Assembly: GCA_026120035.1 (NCBI GenBank)
Contig: JALRME010000020.1
Span: 434,001-498,000 of the forward strand
Source: Coleophoma eucalyptorum
Lineage: Eukaryota; Ascomycota; Leotiomycetes; Helotiales; Dermateaceae
Reading direction: 5' to 3'
Length of the DNA stretch: 64,000 bases
The notes under the pieces are model-generated. The model was not told where the DNA came from. It did no database searches and worked only from the letters and a program-made list of their open reading frames with translations. Below are positions 10,946 to 22,866 of the stretch, in pieces. Numbering within the stretch: position 1 is the first letter of the stretch; every line of letters begins with the position of its first letter. The position numbers and the translations under genes were made by a program.

Positions 10946-13275
10946 ATGTCTCTCGACCCACGCGACTACCACAGACGTGGCAGGTCCAAGTCTCCGGGAC
11001 GAGAGCGAGAGCGCTCCCACTCGCGCGTCGATGAGAGAGAGCGCTCGAGGACTAGAGTGATTGAACGAGACCCCAGCCCTCCATCCAGTCGCTACGACGA
11101 GCGCGATTACGACGACTACGACGATGATGATCCACGCGACCACCGTAGTTCCAGGGACCCGCGCGATCCACGATATGTTACCAGCTCATCTTCAAAATAT
11201 CGCGCTACGAGCCCTATGCCAGGCGCTTATGTGGACGACGAGGATGATGTGAAGCATAGGAGAAGGGAAAAGGAGTATTTGGCCGGCGATAAGTATGCCA
11301 GAGACGACAGACGGAGGGGAGCTAGTCCGTCCAGGGGCTATGGTGACTCAGATACCTACAAGTATGAGGTTGAGTCTAGAACCAGGGAGCGTGAGCGTGA
11401 GCGTGAACGGGAACGGGAGCGGGAACATGAACGAGAGAAAGAGAAGGAGCGTGAAAGAGACCGCGAAAGAAAACGGGAGCGAGAGCGAGAGCGAGAAATT
11501 GAGAGGGAAAAGGAACGTGAGCGTGAGCGTGAGATTGTGCGTGAGAAGGAATATCGGGCGGAGTATGAAAAGCGATTCGAGGCCGAAAGGCTTGCTCGAG
11601 AGAAGACAGCCTCTTTCCATCTGTCCGGAGGGATCAACCTGGGCCATGATCGACACTCTCCGCATAGTGGACATTCTACTCCGGCTTACTCTCAACCTGA
11701 TCCCTTGGCCTATGGCGCCGTTCCTCCCGATGTCAAGGCAGCGGGTGGAAATATGACCTACGCTGACCCCAAGCAATGGCAATATGCTCAACCTAGCGAG
11801 AAGGTTACCTACTCGAGCCGTGATGGTAGAGAGAAGTCTTACTACAGCAACGAGAAAGAACGATCAAGACATAACAGCTACGTTGGTCCGTCCGCGGCGC
11901 AAATCGTCACAGTTGAGCCTGGTTCTCGGCACCATCGTGATTCCTCCCCCGCTGGTTTGGCTCCTAGAATGCATTCCCTGTCTGTTTCTACAGGTCATCA
12001 TGGCGGTGCTTCCTTGAGCCTTGCGAATGCCCCTGGTTCGCCATTGCTGGAGGCCTACCACGGGACATACCAATCGATATCTCCAATGCCTTCGCCTCTC
12101 ATGATTGCTGCGACTCCTCACTCAGGACTTGATATTGTTGAGTCCATTTCACCTCTTTCATCTGATGATGAGCGCGGAGGATATGGCAAGAAGAAAAGAA
12201 GTGCCCGTTTCCATGATCCGCACGAGGAAGCGGCCGTCCTTGCCAAAGCACTTAAGGGCGAGAAACGAGCACCAGACATAGAGCCCCTAATTGAGATTCT
12301 TCCAGCTTTGACGCATGAACAGGTCATGGAGCTGAGAGTCGAGTATAAGAAGATTGTGAAAACTGGATCAGAGAAAAAAGGAGTCAATATTGCCAAGCAT
12401 ATTAAAATGCGTCTCAAGGAGGAAGATCCTCTGCTCATGAAAGCCTGCTATGTTTGTGCGCTAGGAAAGTGGGAAAGTGAAGCATATTGGGCAAATTTCT
12501 GGTACCAGGGCGAGAAATCAAGACGGGAGTTACTCATCGAGTCATTGATGGGACGAACAAACCGCGAGATCCGCGAAATCAAGGATGGCTTCTCGGACAA
12601 GAAGTATAGTGATAGTTTGACAAAATGCATGAAGACAGAATTAAAGGAGGATAAGTTCAAGAAAGCAGTGTTGCTGGTACTAGAAGAGAAGAAGATGGAC
12701 GACCATCCGAGCTATGGTCTGGATAAGCACCTTATACAGGATGATGTCAAAGACCTACATAAAGCCGTTAGGAGCGAGAAAGGCGGCGAGACCGCTATGA
12801 TAAACATCATAGTGGTACGAAGCGATGCTCATCTCCGAGAAGTTCTCCGTCTTTACGAAAGCACTTACCGGTCAAACTTTGCTCGCGAAATGCTGAAGAA
12901 ATCCGGAAACTTGGTAGTAAGTACACGCAACCGTCCTGATCATATCGTTATACTAATGTTTCCTAGGGTGAGCTCTTAGCACACATACTCAACGGCGTAA
13001 TCAACAAACCCGTCCGCGACGCACTACTCATCCATCACGCTCTTAGTCTCTCGAAATCAGACAGCATCCGTACCGAACTCCTGATCTCGCGTCTCGTCCG
13101 TTATCATTGGGACCGAACGCACTTCGAAGCTGTCAAGCGAGAGTATAGGAACAGATACGGCACTGATCTGCAGCGTGCTGTTGCTGATGGCACGAGGAGC
13201 GAGTGGGGTCGTTTCTGTGAAATGCTTTGCGTTCGTAGAATGGGTGACGAGGTGAAATATCTAGCAGGTAGATAG
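10946..13275 (+). CDS. Fungal annexin with Arg/Glu-rich N-terminal extension
   Basis: Annexins bind acidic phospholipids, usually with Ca2+, and act in membrane traffic. Exon 1 is 10946-12916 and exon 2 is 12967-13275, giving 759 aa. The intron is phase 0, and exon 2 (starting GELLAHILNGV) completes a repeat cut at SGNLV. The C-terminal 330 residues carry degenerate annexin repeats: ALTHEQVMELRVEYK, LTKCMKTELKEDKFKKAVLL and LVRYHWDRTHFEAVKREY. Classical GxGT-D Ca2+ loops are not obvious. The first 430 residues are disordered. Residues 1-80 are RS/RD-rich, and a long run of RE/KE pairs lies at about 148-205, likely a charged single helix. They are followed by Ser/Pro/Gly-rich sequence. Filamentous-fungal annexins with long N-termini are known; this extension is unusually repetitive. 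Confidence 0.85.
11385..11545 (+). repeat. Imperfect CGTGAG/CGGGAG hexamer repeat in coding sequence
   Basis: The DNA encoding the RE/KE run of the annexin is an imperfect array of 6-bp units (CGTGAG, CGGGAA, CGAGAG). Synonymous variation between units suggests it is an old array rather than a recent expansion. Confidence 0.85.
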
Positions 13276-14751
13276 GTGATAGTAGTGGACAGATTGTGGG
13301 GCAGGAAAAGCTGGGGAATAGAAATCTAGAGAGCTGGGATCTCTACCTGTCCTGAAGGTGGACGTGGATTCATTTTCTTTTCGCTGTTTTGGGGTTGTCA
13401 ATTATTTAAAGACCTCTGATCTGGAATACTTCAGCACATGTGCCTTGCGAGATATACCCATAGCTCGGATATGATGGAAAGTATACCATGATATTCTAGA
13501 AATAATTACCTTCTGTAGTGGGTCTTACCATAAAGTTCTATATTGTGATTAAACATAAGTGTAGAGAAGTCATCGGGATATAAAGCCAGGTGCCAAAAGA
13601 ACAAGTTGAAGAAGCTTTATTAATAACTAACTACCTTTCGTTTGTTACGGTTGGCTCAAGAGGCAAAAGGCCAAAGTCAACTGAAAGCTTAAAATAACCC
13701 CTTTATTTCTCCTCTTCTCCATTCGGGAGAAAAGAGACAGCTCATGTTGGAAAACCAGTGGTGAAGTGCTGGTATACATAGAATCGTTTCAGGTCCCTTT
13801 CTCAAGTGTCATAAGGAAGACAGCCCTTGGCCACCCTGCGAGCCGGAGTCGGCGAGAGATTCGGCATTATAGTTTATTGATCTCATGATCGCTACAAACA
13901 AGGTTTTTCTCGAGAATGTCCTTCTGTGACGTTTTGCCCGAAACTTAGCGGCGAGGAGACAGCACCCGTGGAATTGGTTCTTCAGTATTTTTGGCCACTG
14001 TTTCTCTATGGTAATGTAGGTATTGTAGGTATCTGTGGGAAGATATACTAGATAGATACCGTCGAATAACTAAGTTCTACCTAGGCTGTGGTTAGTGGTG
14101 AAACTATAGAGTGGTATCTAACGCTCCTAGACCAGCCTCAGAGCTTCAAATTAGACTACTGTACGTTACATGAAATCCCAAAGCTCTTACCCCTGAAGAA
14201 TTATTGATCCTGCCGATAAGCTCTAGTCCGTTGTACCGCACATTAAGATTGCAGTAGTACAAATAACGCCAATTCTAAGCGACGAGGCGTCCATTCAAAA
14301 ATCCCACTTCTGGAGCTGGGCGTTGACATCCTTGAAGTAAAGCATCAGTTTAGTCTTCTCTCCCCACGACCTGAGCTTCCTCGAGCTAGCCTCCTGGTTG
14401 ATCGGGGGAGGGGTGGGGCTCGCAGCTGGAATTCTCTTAGACTTTCCATGACACTTGTGATGAGCGAGATGAGCGAGCCAGTCAGAGCGGGTGCTTACCT
14501 GTTTGCATGCGTTACGAATCGAGTTAATGTGAAGGTCTTTGTTGCTGTGCTGGGGAAAGGGTGATAAGTTAACGACCAACTGTAAGGAAAGAGGCTTTTG
14601 GAGCTCCTATATTAAATAAAGAGAATCCCCCGCTTTCCCTACCCTCTCTCCCTTTCCTTCCTTCTTCCCGCCTCACATTCCAATTCATACAGACTGTCTA
14701 TTACAACCATCCACTTGCACTTCAATCAATAACAAGAACACTCAATCAATC
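13276..14751. other. Intergenic region between annexin and CFEM protein
   Basis: No supported gene. A minus-strand 94-codon ORF (14295-14579) starts with TTG and overlaps the CFEM promoter, so I do not call it. A CT-rich leader precedes the CFEM start. Confidence 0.45.
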
Positions 14752-15550
14752 ATGAAGACTTCAATCTTCGCCCTCGTTGCTCTGGCATCCTCTATTGCCT
14801 CAGCTCAAGAGGACTTCGGAGCCGAGCCCAGCTGTGCTGTATGTTTTCTTACCGAGCAATCGATCGGCTTCCCGCATGTGCATTGCAGTGCCGTGCATGG
14901 CATTGCAGAACTCAATTAAAATGAACCTCATTCTGATGCATTGCTCTAGATTCCCTGCCTTACTTCCGCCATCAGCGTTGCTGGCTGTGCAGCTACTGAT
15001 GTAGGCTGTCAGTGCGGAACTGCTCAGTAAGTGCCTATCTTTCGAGATTAGTGGACAGCCAACGAGAGATAGAGAATATGTGCCCGGTCTAGTAGCTAAC
15101 CCGTCATTCTCCCGCAGAGCAGCCATCGGCTCGGCCGCAGCAACATGTCTGATCACTGCCTGCCAACCAAGCGATATCCTCGCCGCCTCATCCATTGGCG
15201 TCGGCCTCTGCTCCTCCTACTACGCCGCTATCGCAACCGCGCAGGCCTCAACCACAGGATCAGGAGCTTCTTCCGAAGCAACCGCAACTGGATCTGCCTC
15301 GCCAGCTAGCACTTCCTCAGGCTCTGTAACTTCCACTGAATCAGCTGCCAGCGGTGCTACCTCATCCCCTGCAACTACGGCAACGAGTTCTCATTCCACC
15401 TCAGCTTCCGGTTCTCTTTCTGCTGCTGCTTCTTCCGCCTCCTCGGCGGCTAAGTCAAGCTCGTCGAGCGCCGTTGCAAATTCGAATGTGGCTATTATGG
15501 GCATTGGGGGAGTGGCGGCTGCTATGGCTGGGATTGCTGCTGTGTTGTGA
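14752..15550 (+). CDS. CFEM-domain GPI-anchored cell-surface protein
   Basis: Exons 14752-14838, 14950-15026 and 15118-15550 give 198 aa. Residues 1-18 are a signal peptide (MKTSIFALVALASSIASA). The CFEM module follows with exactly eight cysteines: PSCAIPC, then VAGC, DVGCQC, ATC, TAC and GLC. The Asp before CxC, which binds heme iron in characterised CFEM proteins, is present. A long Ser/Thr/Ala-rich stalk leads to a hydrophobic C-terminus (IMGIGGVAAAMAGIAAVL) suitable for GPI attachment. Likely role: wall or plasma-membrane protein in heme/iron handling or host interaction. Both introns lie within the CFEM region, and both are required to assemble the cysteine pattern. Confidence 0.9.
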
Positions 15551-16623
15551 GGAAGGATGGTAGGCAAGGGAGCGAGATGGCGAGAGGGGAGATTTATACG
15601 GAATGGGAGCAATATCTACATTCGTTTGCCTCAATACCCATGCATTTGGCACATGCATGTGGGAGGACAGTAAGTTTAAATCACTGGAATTCAAGAAATC
15701 AAAAGCTTATCTTACGACCATTCGTCACTTGCTCTTCTGATATGTCTATGCTATTCCTCGCTTGACTTCTTGACATAAGACGCCTCCTGAAGACGTGGTA
15801 ATACTGCTGTGAAGTCGCAAATATATATGATCTTAGGAACCGAGAAACATCTCAATACTAATTTCAAATTGGATTGACTATTAACAAATAAAAGAGACTT
15901 GACCGAAAAGAAAAAAGTAAGTAGTAGTTTGAGTAAAGAAAGGGAGTGTACCTTTCTCCGTATACATCAAAGTTGGCAGTTAGTATATGCTCATATCAGA
16001 AAGTCAACTAGTAGAACCCGAAATATATAATATAAATGGTTCCAAAAGACATGCAGGAATAGCAGCCAAAAATATCACCAGAATATTTTGCAGCACATGG
16101 TTTGACTTAGTCCTCTATATAGTTGCCCACTTTTTGAGCTTGAATAAGAGAAGCAACTTTAGAAGCGTTATAAACCGCTAGAGCACTTCACTACAAATCT
16201 GAGATTTCGTCCTGGTCGTGCTGCTATACGATATCGATGTTATGGTTGGAAAATGCGCTTGGGTGCGCTAATAGCTTAAACGGTGAGGGAGTGCGATTGT
16301 ATTATCTGGAAGGGTTAGGAGGGATGTCATGGTGATGATGGTACTGATTAAGGTTGGTTTGGTTTTCACCCTTGAGCTCGGGTAGGGAATAATGAAGTAT
16401 TGCTGGGAAACTACTTTGCGATATAGGTTACAGACCATCTTCTGTATGGGTTAGGCAACAATACCCAAATAGCTTGGGCAATCAACTCAGCTCTAGGGCC
16501 AGGCATCTCATATGTAGTTCTTCGGAATTCAGAAGGAACATTGGCCGACACAAGTCTGTAGAAATGAGGTTTTGTATTCTACAAAAAGTAAATTAATACG
16601 GTTTAAATGCAGAGTGGATGCCA
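15551..16623. other. Convergent intergenic region (CFEM / GPI2)
   Basis: 3' UTRs of two convergent genes. AT-rich in the middle (15830-16150). No gene seen. Confidence 0.5.
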
Positions 16624-18178
16624 TCAATAATCATCCCACTGCCGCCTAATGATTGGTCTGGCAGGATCCCATGGACCATGGATCTCATTCTTATATTTCT
16701 GCAGGCCGATCAACCACCAACTACACAAGCCCATTGCAAGACCAGAGCCGAGAACCCCAATAAAAACACCTAGCAAGCCGCTCTTCCACGGCCACATTCC
16801 TTCGCCAAGTGTCAGCCCTACGCCTCCACCTGCTCCGATGACGAGGATCGCAGTCAGCAGTACGTGCCCTCGCCATGACCGTTGTTTGGCATATCGACGG
16901 AAAACGGGAAAGAGCCCGAAAACTTCGATAGAGAAGAGAGTCAGACTAAAGACTTGGCCAGTGCTTGGAAGACGGGACGCAAGTACTGTTGATGCCATTA
17001 GAGCAGCATTCGTGCTTAGACTGGCGGGGATATTCTTATTTTTTGTGGCGGACGACGAGGAGAACGTGGGTGGGGCTAGAGATCCATAATCGAAGAAGAA
17101 GATATTAATGGTGAATAGTAGGAATGACATCGCCCAGATACTGTCGGATGAGGTTGACCGTGTAAGCGATTTGAGGATGGGAGAAAGTCCTAAGAGGGTG
17201 AAGTAGATGAGAAGAGCTGATTTTGCTGTACTCAGCCGTAAAGCATTGCGGGGTGACAAGGCGTGAGGATCAGCCTTAAATAATTGTTGGGGAACTGGTG
17301 AGTTCGTTCCAGTGTTTGCTTGAGAAGTGGTCGAGTGGATTGAGGTTAGTGATGCTGAATGAGATTGTCTCCCTGAAGTAACCGCAAGAGTATTTCCGGT
17401 ATTGACATTCTCTCTTGATACAGTTGCGAGATTCGACATGGAGCTTGCAGCACTTGCGTCTACCTTATCTTTGCTGCTTTCTGAGGTGAGCTTCGGTGGT
17501 ATAGGAATTCGACTTGGTGTAGCTGTCTCCTGCCCAACCCAACGGTCCCATACAACCCATCCCGCAACAGTTGCAATGCTTCCACAACTAACCACAGTAA
17601 CAGGCTCAACGCGCTCCTGAAATATTCCAACGAAGCATACGACGAAGATGATGACGGAACAAACATGCTGTACAATCACGGTTGAATCCGCTACCAATGG
17701 CCAGAAATCATACGGTTGTAGTCGCGGATTACGCTGAAGGTGCTCGAGAAAGGTATCCTGATCGGTGTAATTATCTGGATCTACAAAACTATCAGTATTA
17801 AATCTTCACAATAATCGAGATTAATAGCAACCCACAAGACTGCTTTACCCATAACAGCTTCTTCCAAGTAGCTCTACTCCTCCGACTCGTGCTTCTGTTT
17901 TGGCTCTTTGGTCTACTCCTTCCGCGATTTCGCGCAGATTTACTTTCTGGGGCTGTTGACGGCTCTGTCGTCATACGCAAATCCTTCTGCAGCCGGGTTA
18001 CGGCAGCAGACTGCTTGCGCGGCGGGGAATCTTGATAGATTGCATCTTCAGGAGCGAGGAGGTTGCGATGAGGTACATCTGGCCGTGGTGGTACAGGAAG
18101 GGTACTACTTCGCTTCAAGGGACCAAAGGGATGGGCAAGTGGTGAAGTGGTGGGCTGAGGCGCCTTAATTGGCACCAT
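16624..18178 (-). CDS. GPI2: GPI-GlcNAc transferase subunit GPI2 / PIG-C
   Basis: Subunit of the ER complex that transfers GlcNAc to phosphatidylinositol, the first step of GPI-anchor synthesis. Exon 1 is 18178-17836 and exon 2 is 17780-16624 (499 aa). The 55-nt intron falls inside the most conserved motif. Splicing gives WKKLLWVKQSYPDNYTDQ, which matches the known family start. The C-terminal half is a polytopic domain: LLIYFTLLGLSPILKSLT, then SDSIWAMSFLL and FDYGS, then a serine-rich insert and VFGLFPVFRRY. The first about 100 residues are Pro/Ser/Arg-rich and disordered. A Ser/Thr-rich loop of about 90 residues follows the second membrane segment, as in other filamentous fungi. Confidence 0.92.
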
Positions 18179-18488
18179 TGTAGAATTATGGAATTCATAC
18201 GAGGGATCTGTAGATGACGCGCTTGAAATATGAGTATTTGGCTTTCTGAGCTTCCTACTGTAATCTCAGCTTTGTTATCTAATCTCGTCACTTCGGGCCT
18301 ATATTGATCCTAATTCGCAACACGTGATCAGACAGTATCGTAAGATCAACACGTGACAAATTTGAGAGTGGTCTAGACTGGCTTGTCACTAAGATCAAGA
18401 ATCTCAATTTTGAGTATTTGATCGAAAATCTCCATCTCTCTTTCTTTTTTTTTCGCACGTGAATCTTCATTCTTACTCCTTTCCAACC
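18179..18488. promoter_or_regulatory. Compact divergent promoter with three CACGTG boxes
   Basis: The 310 bp between GPI2 and the plus-strand unit contain CACGTG at 18321, 18350 and 18456. The first two extend to RTCACRTG on the minus strand (GATCACGTG and GTCACGTG), the Cbf1/bHLH consensus. A T-run precedes the third. Confidence 0.5.
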
Positions 18489-19253
18489 ATGCAGTCTGTA
18501 AGGTACGTATCGGTACACGGCAAACTTTTCAGATCTGCAGTATCAAGACTCTATCCACCCATGTAGAACCTCAAACACCTGCAAAGATCCTTATCGCATC
18601 TTCAATGACAGCATCCCCAGCGCTGATCTTCATGTCACTCGTCTCGAATTTCCCTTCGCCCACGTCAAAGATATGTCGATGTCTGAGGATAAGCTTGGCA
18701 GCGTCTGAGGTGCGAAGTTCTTGTGTCAATGGCACCCATCACTTTCGCTTGGCATTGTTTTGCCTTGTGGTACTGTTGTATTGTACTTCGGAACGGCACC
18801 TAATTGAGGAAAAGCGCAACTGTGATTGGCATTTTGGTTCTTGCTCTTATGAATGCTGGTTCAATAGATTGGATGAAACAGCACAAGGGAAGGGAGGAAA
18901 GGTTGCTTTCAAATTTGCAATTGGGTATAGAGACCACGGCGATTTGGTAACCTATTTCCTTAAATCGCTGCACCTTTCACACCGTTCGGACTACCTACGG
19001 AACCCTGCAGAGATCTCTGTTCGATGTTATTCCCGCAACTCAAAGCGCGATATCCAGAGCGGTGTCTCCGATTTTCAGTGGTGTGGTGGGCCCTTGAGAT
19101 CCAGAGGGGGTGAGTTGAGACAAAACGCCTGTTTGATAAGACACCAGAGCCAAAGATCTTTGGCGAGGAAGGCATGTTTGATAGCGAGCCGCCTGAAGTT
19201 GCTCTTGCTTCAGCTGCCAATGGAAACAAAGGTACATTATACCAAACATTGAT
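18489..19253 (+). other. Probable multi-exon or decayed gene, structure unresolved
   Basis: A gene is expected here because the promoter is shared with GPI2 and the first codons ATGCAGTCTGTAAG are followed by a good donor (GTACGT). Several protein-like segments occur in different frames. One around 18575-18700 contains DPYRIFNDSIPSADLHVTRL. One near 19000 contains SLFDVIPATQSAISRAVSPI. One near 19130-19253 contains KTPEPKIFGEEGMFDSEPPE and ends at TGA. They cannot be joined into one frame with obvious introns. I recognise no family. It may be a gene with several short exons, or a pseudogene. The single-frame 215-codon ORF at 18605-19252 is probably not the protein. Confidence 0.3.
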
Positions 19254-22200
19254 CTGATGTGTTGACAACGTAGTCGGGTACAATATTTACATATTGTGGG
19301 CGAGTAAGTCATGCCACAATGAAGCTGTATAGGCAGACTCTTCAGACAGGTATCGGTCTTTATCCTGTTTGATATTCGACACGCCGGACCGAACCTCACA
19401 TCACATCACGTCCACCTTTTCATGCTAGCCTTTCAATAATCCCATGAATAGCCCTACCCAGAAACCTATATGGCGGCTCTCGTCCGCGTCTTCGTGTAAT
19501 AATGGTCAAAAATTGAATTTTCTTTTCCGCGTCCCTCGGGGTCCGTCTCGTGTTCATCCTTTTTCACTAGACGACAATTTCGTCTAACAAGACGTCAACT
19601 ATACCTAATTATATTCGGGGCCACGGCGGCATAGCCCCGTATGAGTACTGAACCGTGCTGCTCTACCCGCCTTTCTTGAATATTGTGTTCGGCCCGTAGA
19701 GTAGGAGGGGGCTGTGTTACGAGGTGCAATCTTCAGGAAAAGACCATCGTCGAGTACCTCTATAACGTCCAAAGTGAAAATGTCTCACATGAGCTTTCCT
19801 GCTGCCTATTTTAAAATCCACCCGTGGGTCGAGATTTTTTTGCGGATCATCAAGCAGAAAAAGAATCTTAATCAACAAGCGCGGCAAGTGTTCGTCGGAA
19901 CAGCTCTACAAGCTTTTGGCTGTAGCTTATCGTTTTGTGCATCGTGTGGGTGTTTGCGTGACTGGGGACACTGCATATCATGTACAGCACAAATGCCAAG
20001 AATCAAGGCTGAAGCTGGGGTTCCGCTTCCATCCGCGTTTCGAACGGGTATGCTTGTCATGCCATGGAAGGATTGTGGTGTATGTGGTATATTATTGTAG
20101 GGACGTGATGTGAGGGGTTTGGGTTGAACCAGTTCTCGCGTGAAGATGCTCATGTATATCATTGCTCGTCTTGCATAGGGGCTTGAAGCAATAAGATGAT
20201 GAGAGAAATTTAGGTTTCAGGGCATTCCATCTGGCGTCCTTTGTTCTCTTCTGCCGCAAACTTTATCCGCAGTATTGGCGAATCTGTCACCTGATTGGCC
20301 TGATGGCAGACTCGAAGGGCCCGAATACTTACTCCTTTTATTGGCTTTTCATACGTTCCGGATCAAGGTCGTTAGGTACATAAACCTTACCTAGACACCG
20401 GCGACCCTGCGTTAGTCATATAGAGCTTCTCCGGGTCAGCGAGGAGCTGATGGAAGAATGGGAAGGCCAAGAATCCCAAGATGTTTATTTGGAGATCTCG
20501 TGGCCTAGTAACTTTCCTCCTATCGTAACATTATCGACCCCGACCTCAGCCCTCCGAGGAGATTGAGGAGGATTCGATCTCTAGCCTAGCAGGCAGAGAT
20601 TAGATTATACGAGGAGGGCAGGAGGCGGGAGGACTATACGGCCATGTCCTCATCAGTAGCAGGAATTCCGTGCTAGAACATTAATTCCGCTTTTGGACTA
20701 TCAATAGAATTGCCGCGGACTGGGCAGATCTCGACTTCTATCTTGTTTGCCAAGCAAATAATGCTTATCCACGTGCCAGTATCGAGGCGCCTGGGTCCCT
20801 CCTTTATCCAAGAAACTCGCGCTATCATCTGATTTTTTGCTACGAAGGCTTAAGCCACTCCAACCCAATGTCAATTTTCTCTTTGTTGTTGCTGACCGAA
20901 TCAATTAGGATCCCCCTTCTAAGGCTTGTCAGCTCATACGAACAGAGAAGGAGATTACACCCCAAAAGTGTCATGCTTGTCATGGCCACCGTTGGTACGG
21001 TACAGTAGAGGAATCCTTCCATCGTCAAGCGCCAGGCCAGGCCAGGCTGAGCCGTGCCCCCTCAGCTGCCCCTAGGATCCTATCTGTCTAGTGTTGTATG
21101 TCTGTTTGCGGGGGGTTCTGGCTGGCCAGTGGGAGTGATGCACGATGAAGTTCGAATTCGACCAACTAGAATACTTTCAGATGTCATCGTTGTCGTCATG
21201 GTGATGTTTTCGTTTCCTACTGTACCTCCTCAGCCGATAGAATATACAGCTCCGCGAAGGGCTTCCCATGAGGTAGAGGTAGAGAGGAGGTTAGGGACGC
21301 ACTGTCAAAGGTCCAGCTGGAGAGACGTGGAACAAGCTCGTGTGGAGAAGGAGAAGGGGAAGGGGTCGTTGAGGTTTGACAGAGGCGGTGTTGACATGGG
21401 CCTCCCTAACTGCGTCGATTTGCATCGACCCGCTTCGCTTGAGATGAAGTATCCTTGAAAGCATCACCAACAACAAAGTGGATGATTTTATGACACGACT
21501 TGACTGAACTGCGGAGGCTTACTACATTAATATGCCTATGCTCCCCCCGGGCATGTCTTGCAAGAGCAGAACACGAGCAGGCAAGCACAATTGAATGCAC
21601 TGGAAATCATGTTGTCCATGTCCATGTCCATGCCCATGCCCATGCCCATGTCAATGGCCGTGTCCCTATTCTTCCCTGCTCGACAGCAATTCGAGGGACA
21701 AGCGAGCCTTGTCTTAACTCACGCCCAACTTTCTACCTTGCGGTCCACTTGTGCGTCTGCATCTGCTTCTTCGGCCGTTTTGAGGCTCGAGAATGGTATC
21801 AGGACACCCGGCTGGCATGATGCAGCCCGGTCGCACATCATACACCACCGAACACCACAGATACAGTACAGCACAGTGTATCTGCTAATCTGCTGCAGGC
21901 GATGCTCGACTTACAGTACCATACATCCCCTGCGTACCGGCCAACGTTGCCCTTCCCATACGGGCTTGCTGGATGACTAGTGGTGTGCAATGCCAAGAGA
22001 CGCAGGCTGAGCTATACAAGCTGAGCAAGCTAAGGTAAGGGTTCATCGTCGAAAGCCAAGAGGCCCGGACCTGAGCACGTCTTGCGCTGGCACCTTGGCC
22101 ACGGCGTTTCTAGATGTTGTGCTATGCTGTGCTGAGAAGGTGGGTTGGACGGGCTTGACCGTATGGTGCTTGATTCCACTCTCCGGACAGAGGTATGTCT

Positions 22201-22866
22201 CTCGGCTTTGACTTTCCATCCTCATCCTGCCCTGGCTCACGTCCCCCCGCCCTTCCACTCCCCTGTCCGGCAGAGGCAGCAAAAGGTTAAAAGTCGGATG
22301 GATCTCCCTCGATTGGATCTAGAGTGTCCGAGAGTGTCACTGGTGTCTTCCCATCCCCCCATCCCCCCGTTGGCATTTTATACCTTCACATACATACATA
22401 CTTACGCCTACCAACATATCAACCGCGCTTTCCCATCTCTCTGACTGCCCTCGAGTTCTTCCGTTCGCATATCCCCCCTCATTCCAAGCTCCATCATCCA
22501 AGGGCATCACTTCATCGTTAAACCCCAGAACTAGCCCAAAGGCAGTCCTTCCGTACTATATCAACCAATAGACCCCCATTCCCTGCTCGACTTGCACACC
22601 CATACATCAATCCTCCCAACCATCCACGTCGATCGCTGCCGCTTCGCTTCCTGGGGACCAGACCGAACCCGAGTTTCATAGCCTGGAGTCCGAGGGTTCC
22701 TGCTCCGACTTTATTAAACAACCAGTACCTCCTCTAGATTCTCAGATCAACTTAATCAATTTGTCAATCAATTCGACTCTTCCAATCTATATACCCGAGT
22801 CGACCCAGTATTCTCAACTACATCGACCACCGCCTATAATATATCATTCACGTTCCCAGAGTAAAC
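19254..22866. other. 3.6-kb region without a recognised gene
   Basis: Many ORFs of 60-140 codons occur on both strands but none has family motifs or a plausible splice model. A purine-rich segment at 20520-20640 (repeated GAGGAGG words) could be transposon debris, but this is weak. A hexamer repeat lies at 21612-21652. The last 700 bp are CT-rich and look like promoter and leader for the next gene. Confidence 0.4.
21612..21652. repeat. Hexamer minisatellite (TCCATG / CCCATG)
   Basis: About seven consecutive 6-bp units, first TCCATG and then CCCATG. On the plus strand they would read as Met-Ser then Met-Pro pairs, but no real gene is supported here. Confidence 0.8.

Noticed and set aside
11348..11791. 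Minus-strand ORFs rich in Leu/Ser/Arg
   Set aside because: Products of the hexamer array in the annexin gene read backwards.
14295..14579. 94-codon minus-strand ORF before the CFEM gene
   Set aside because: Starts with TTG, no family features, sits in a promoter region.
18605..19252. 215-codon plus-strand ORF taken as one protein
   Set aside because: Composition changes along its length and better protein-like segments lie in other frames, so a single-exon model is unlikely.
21500..21980. Overlapping plus-strand ORFs with Met/Pro or His/Val repeats
   Set aside because: Created by the hexamer minisatellite; no gene features.
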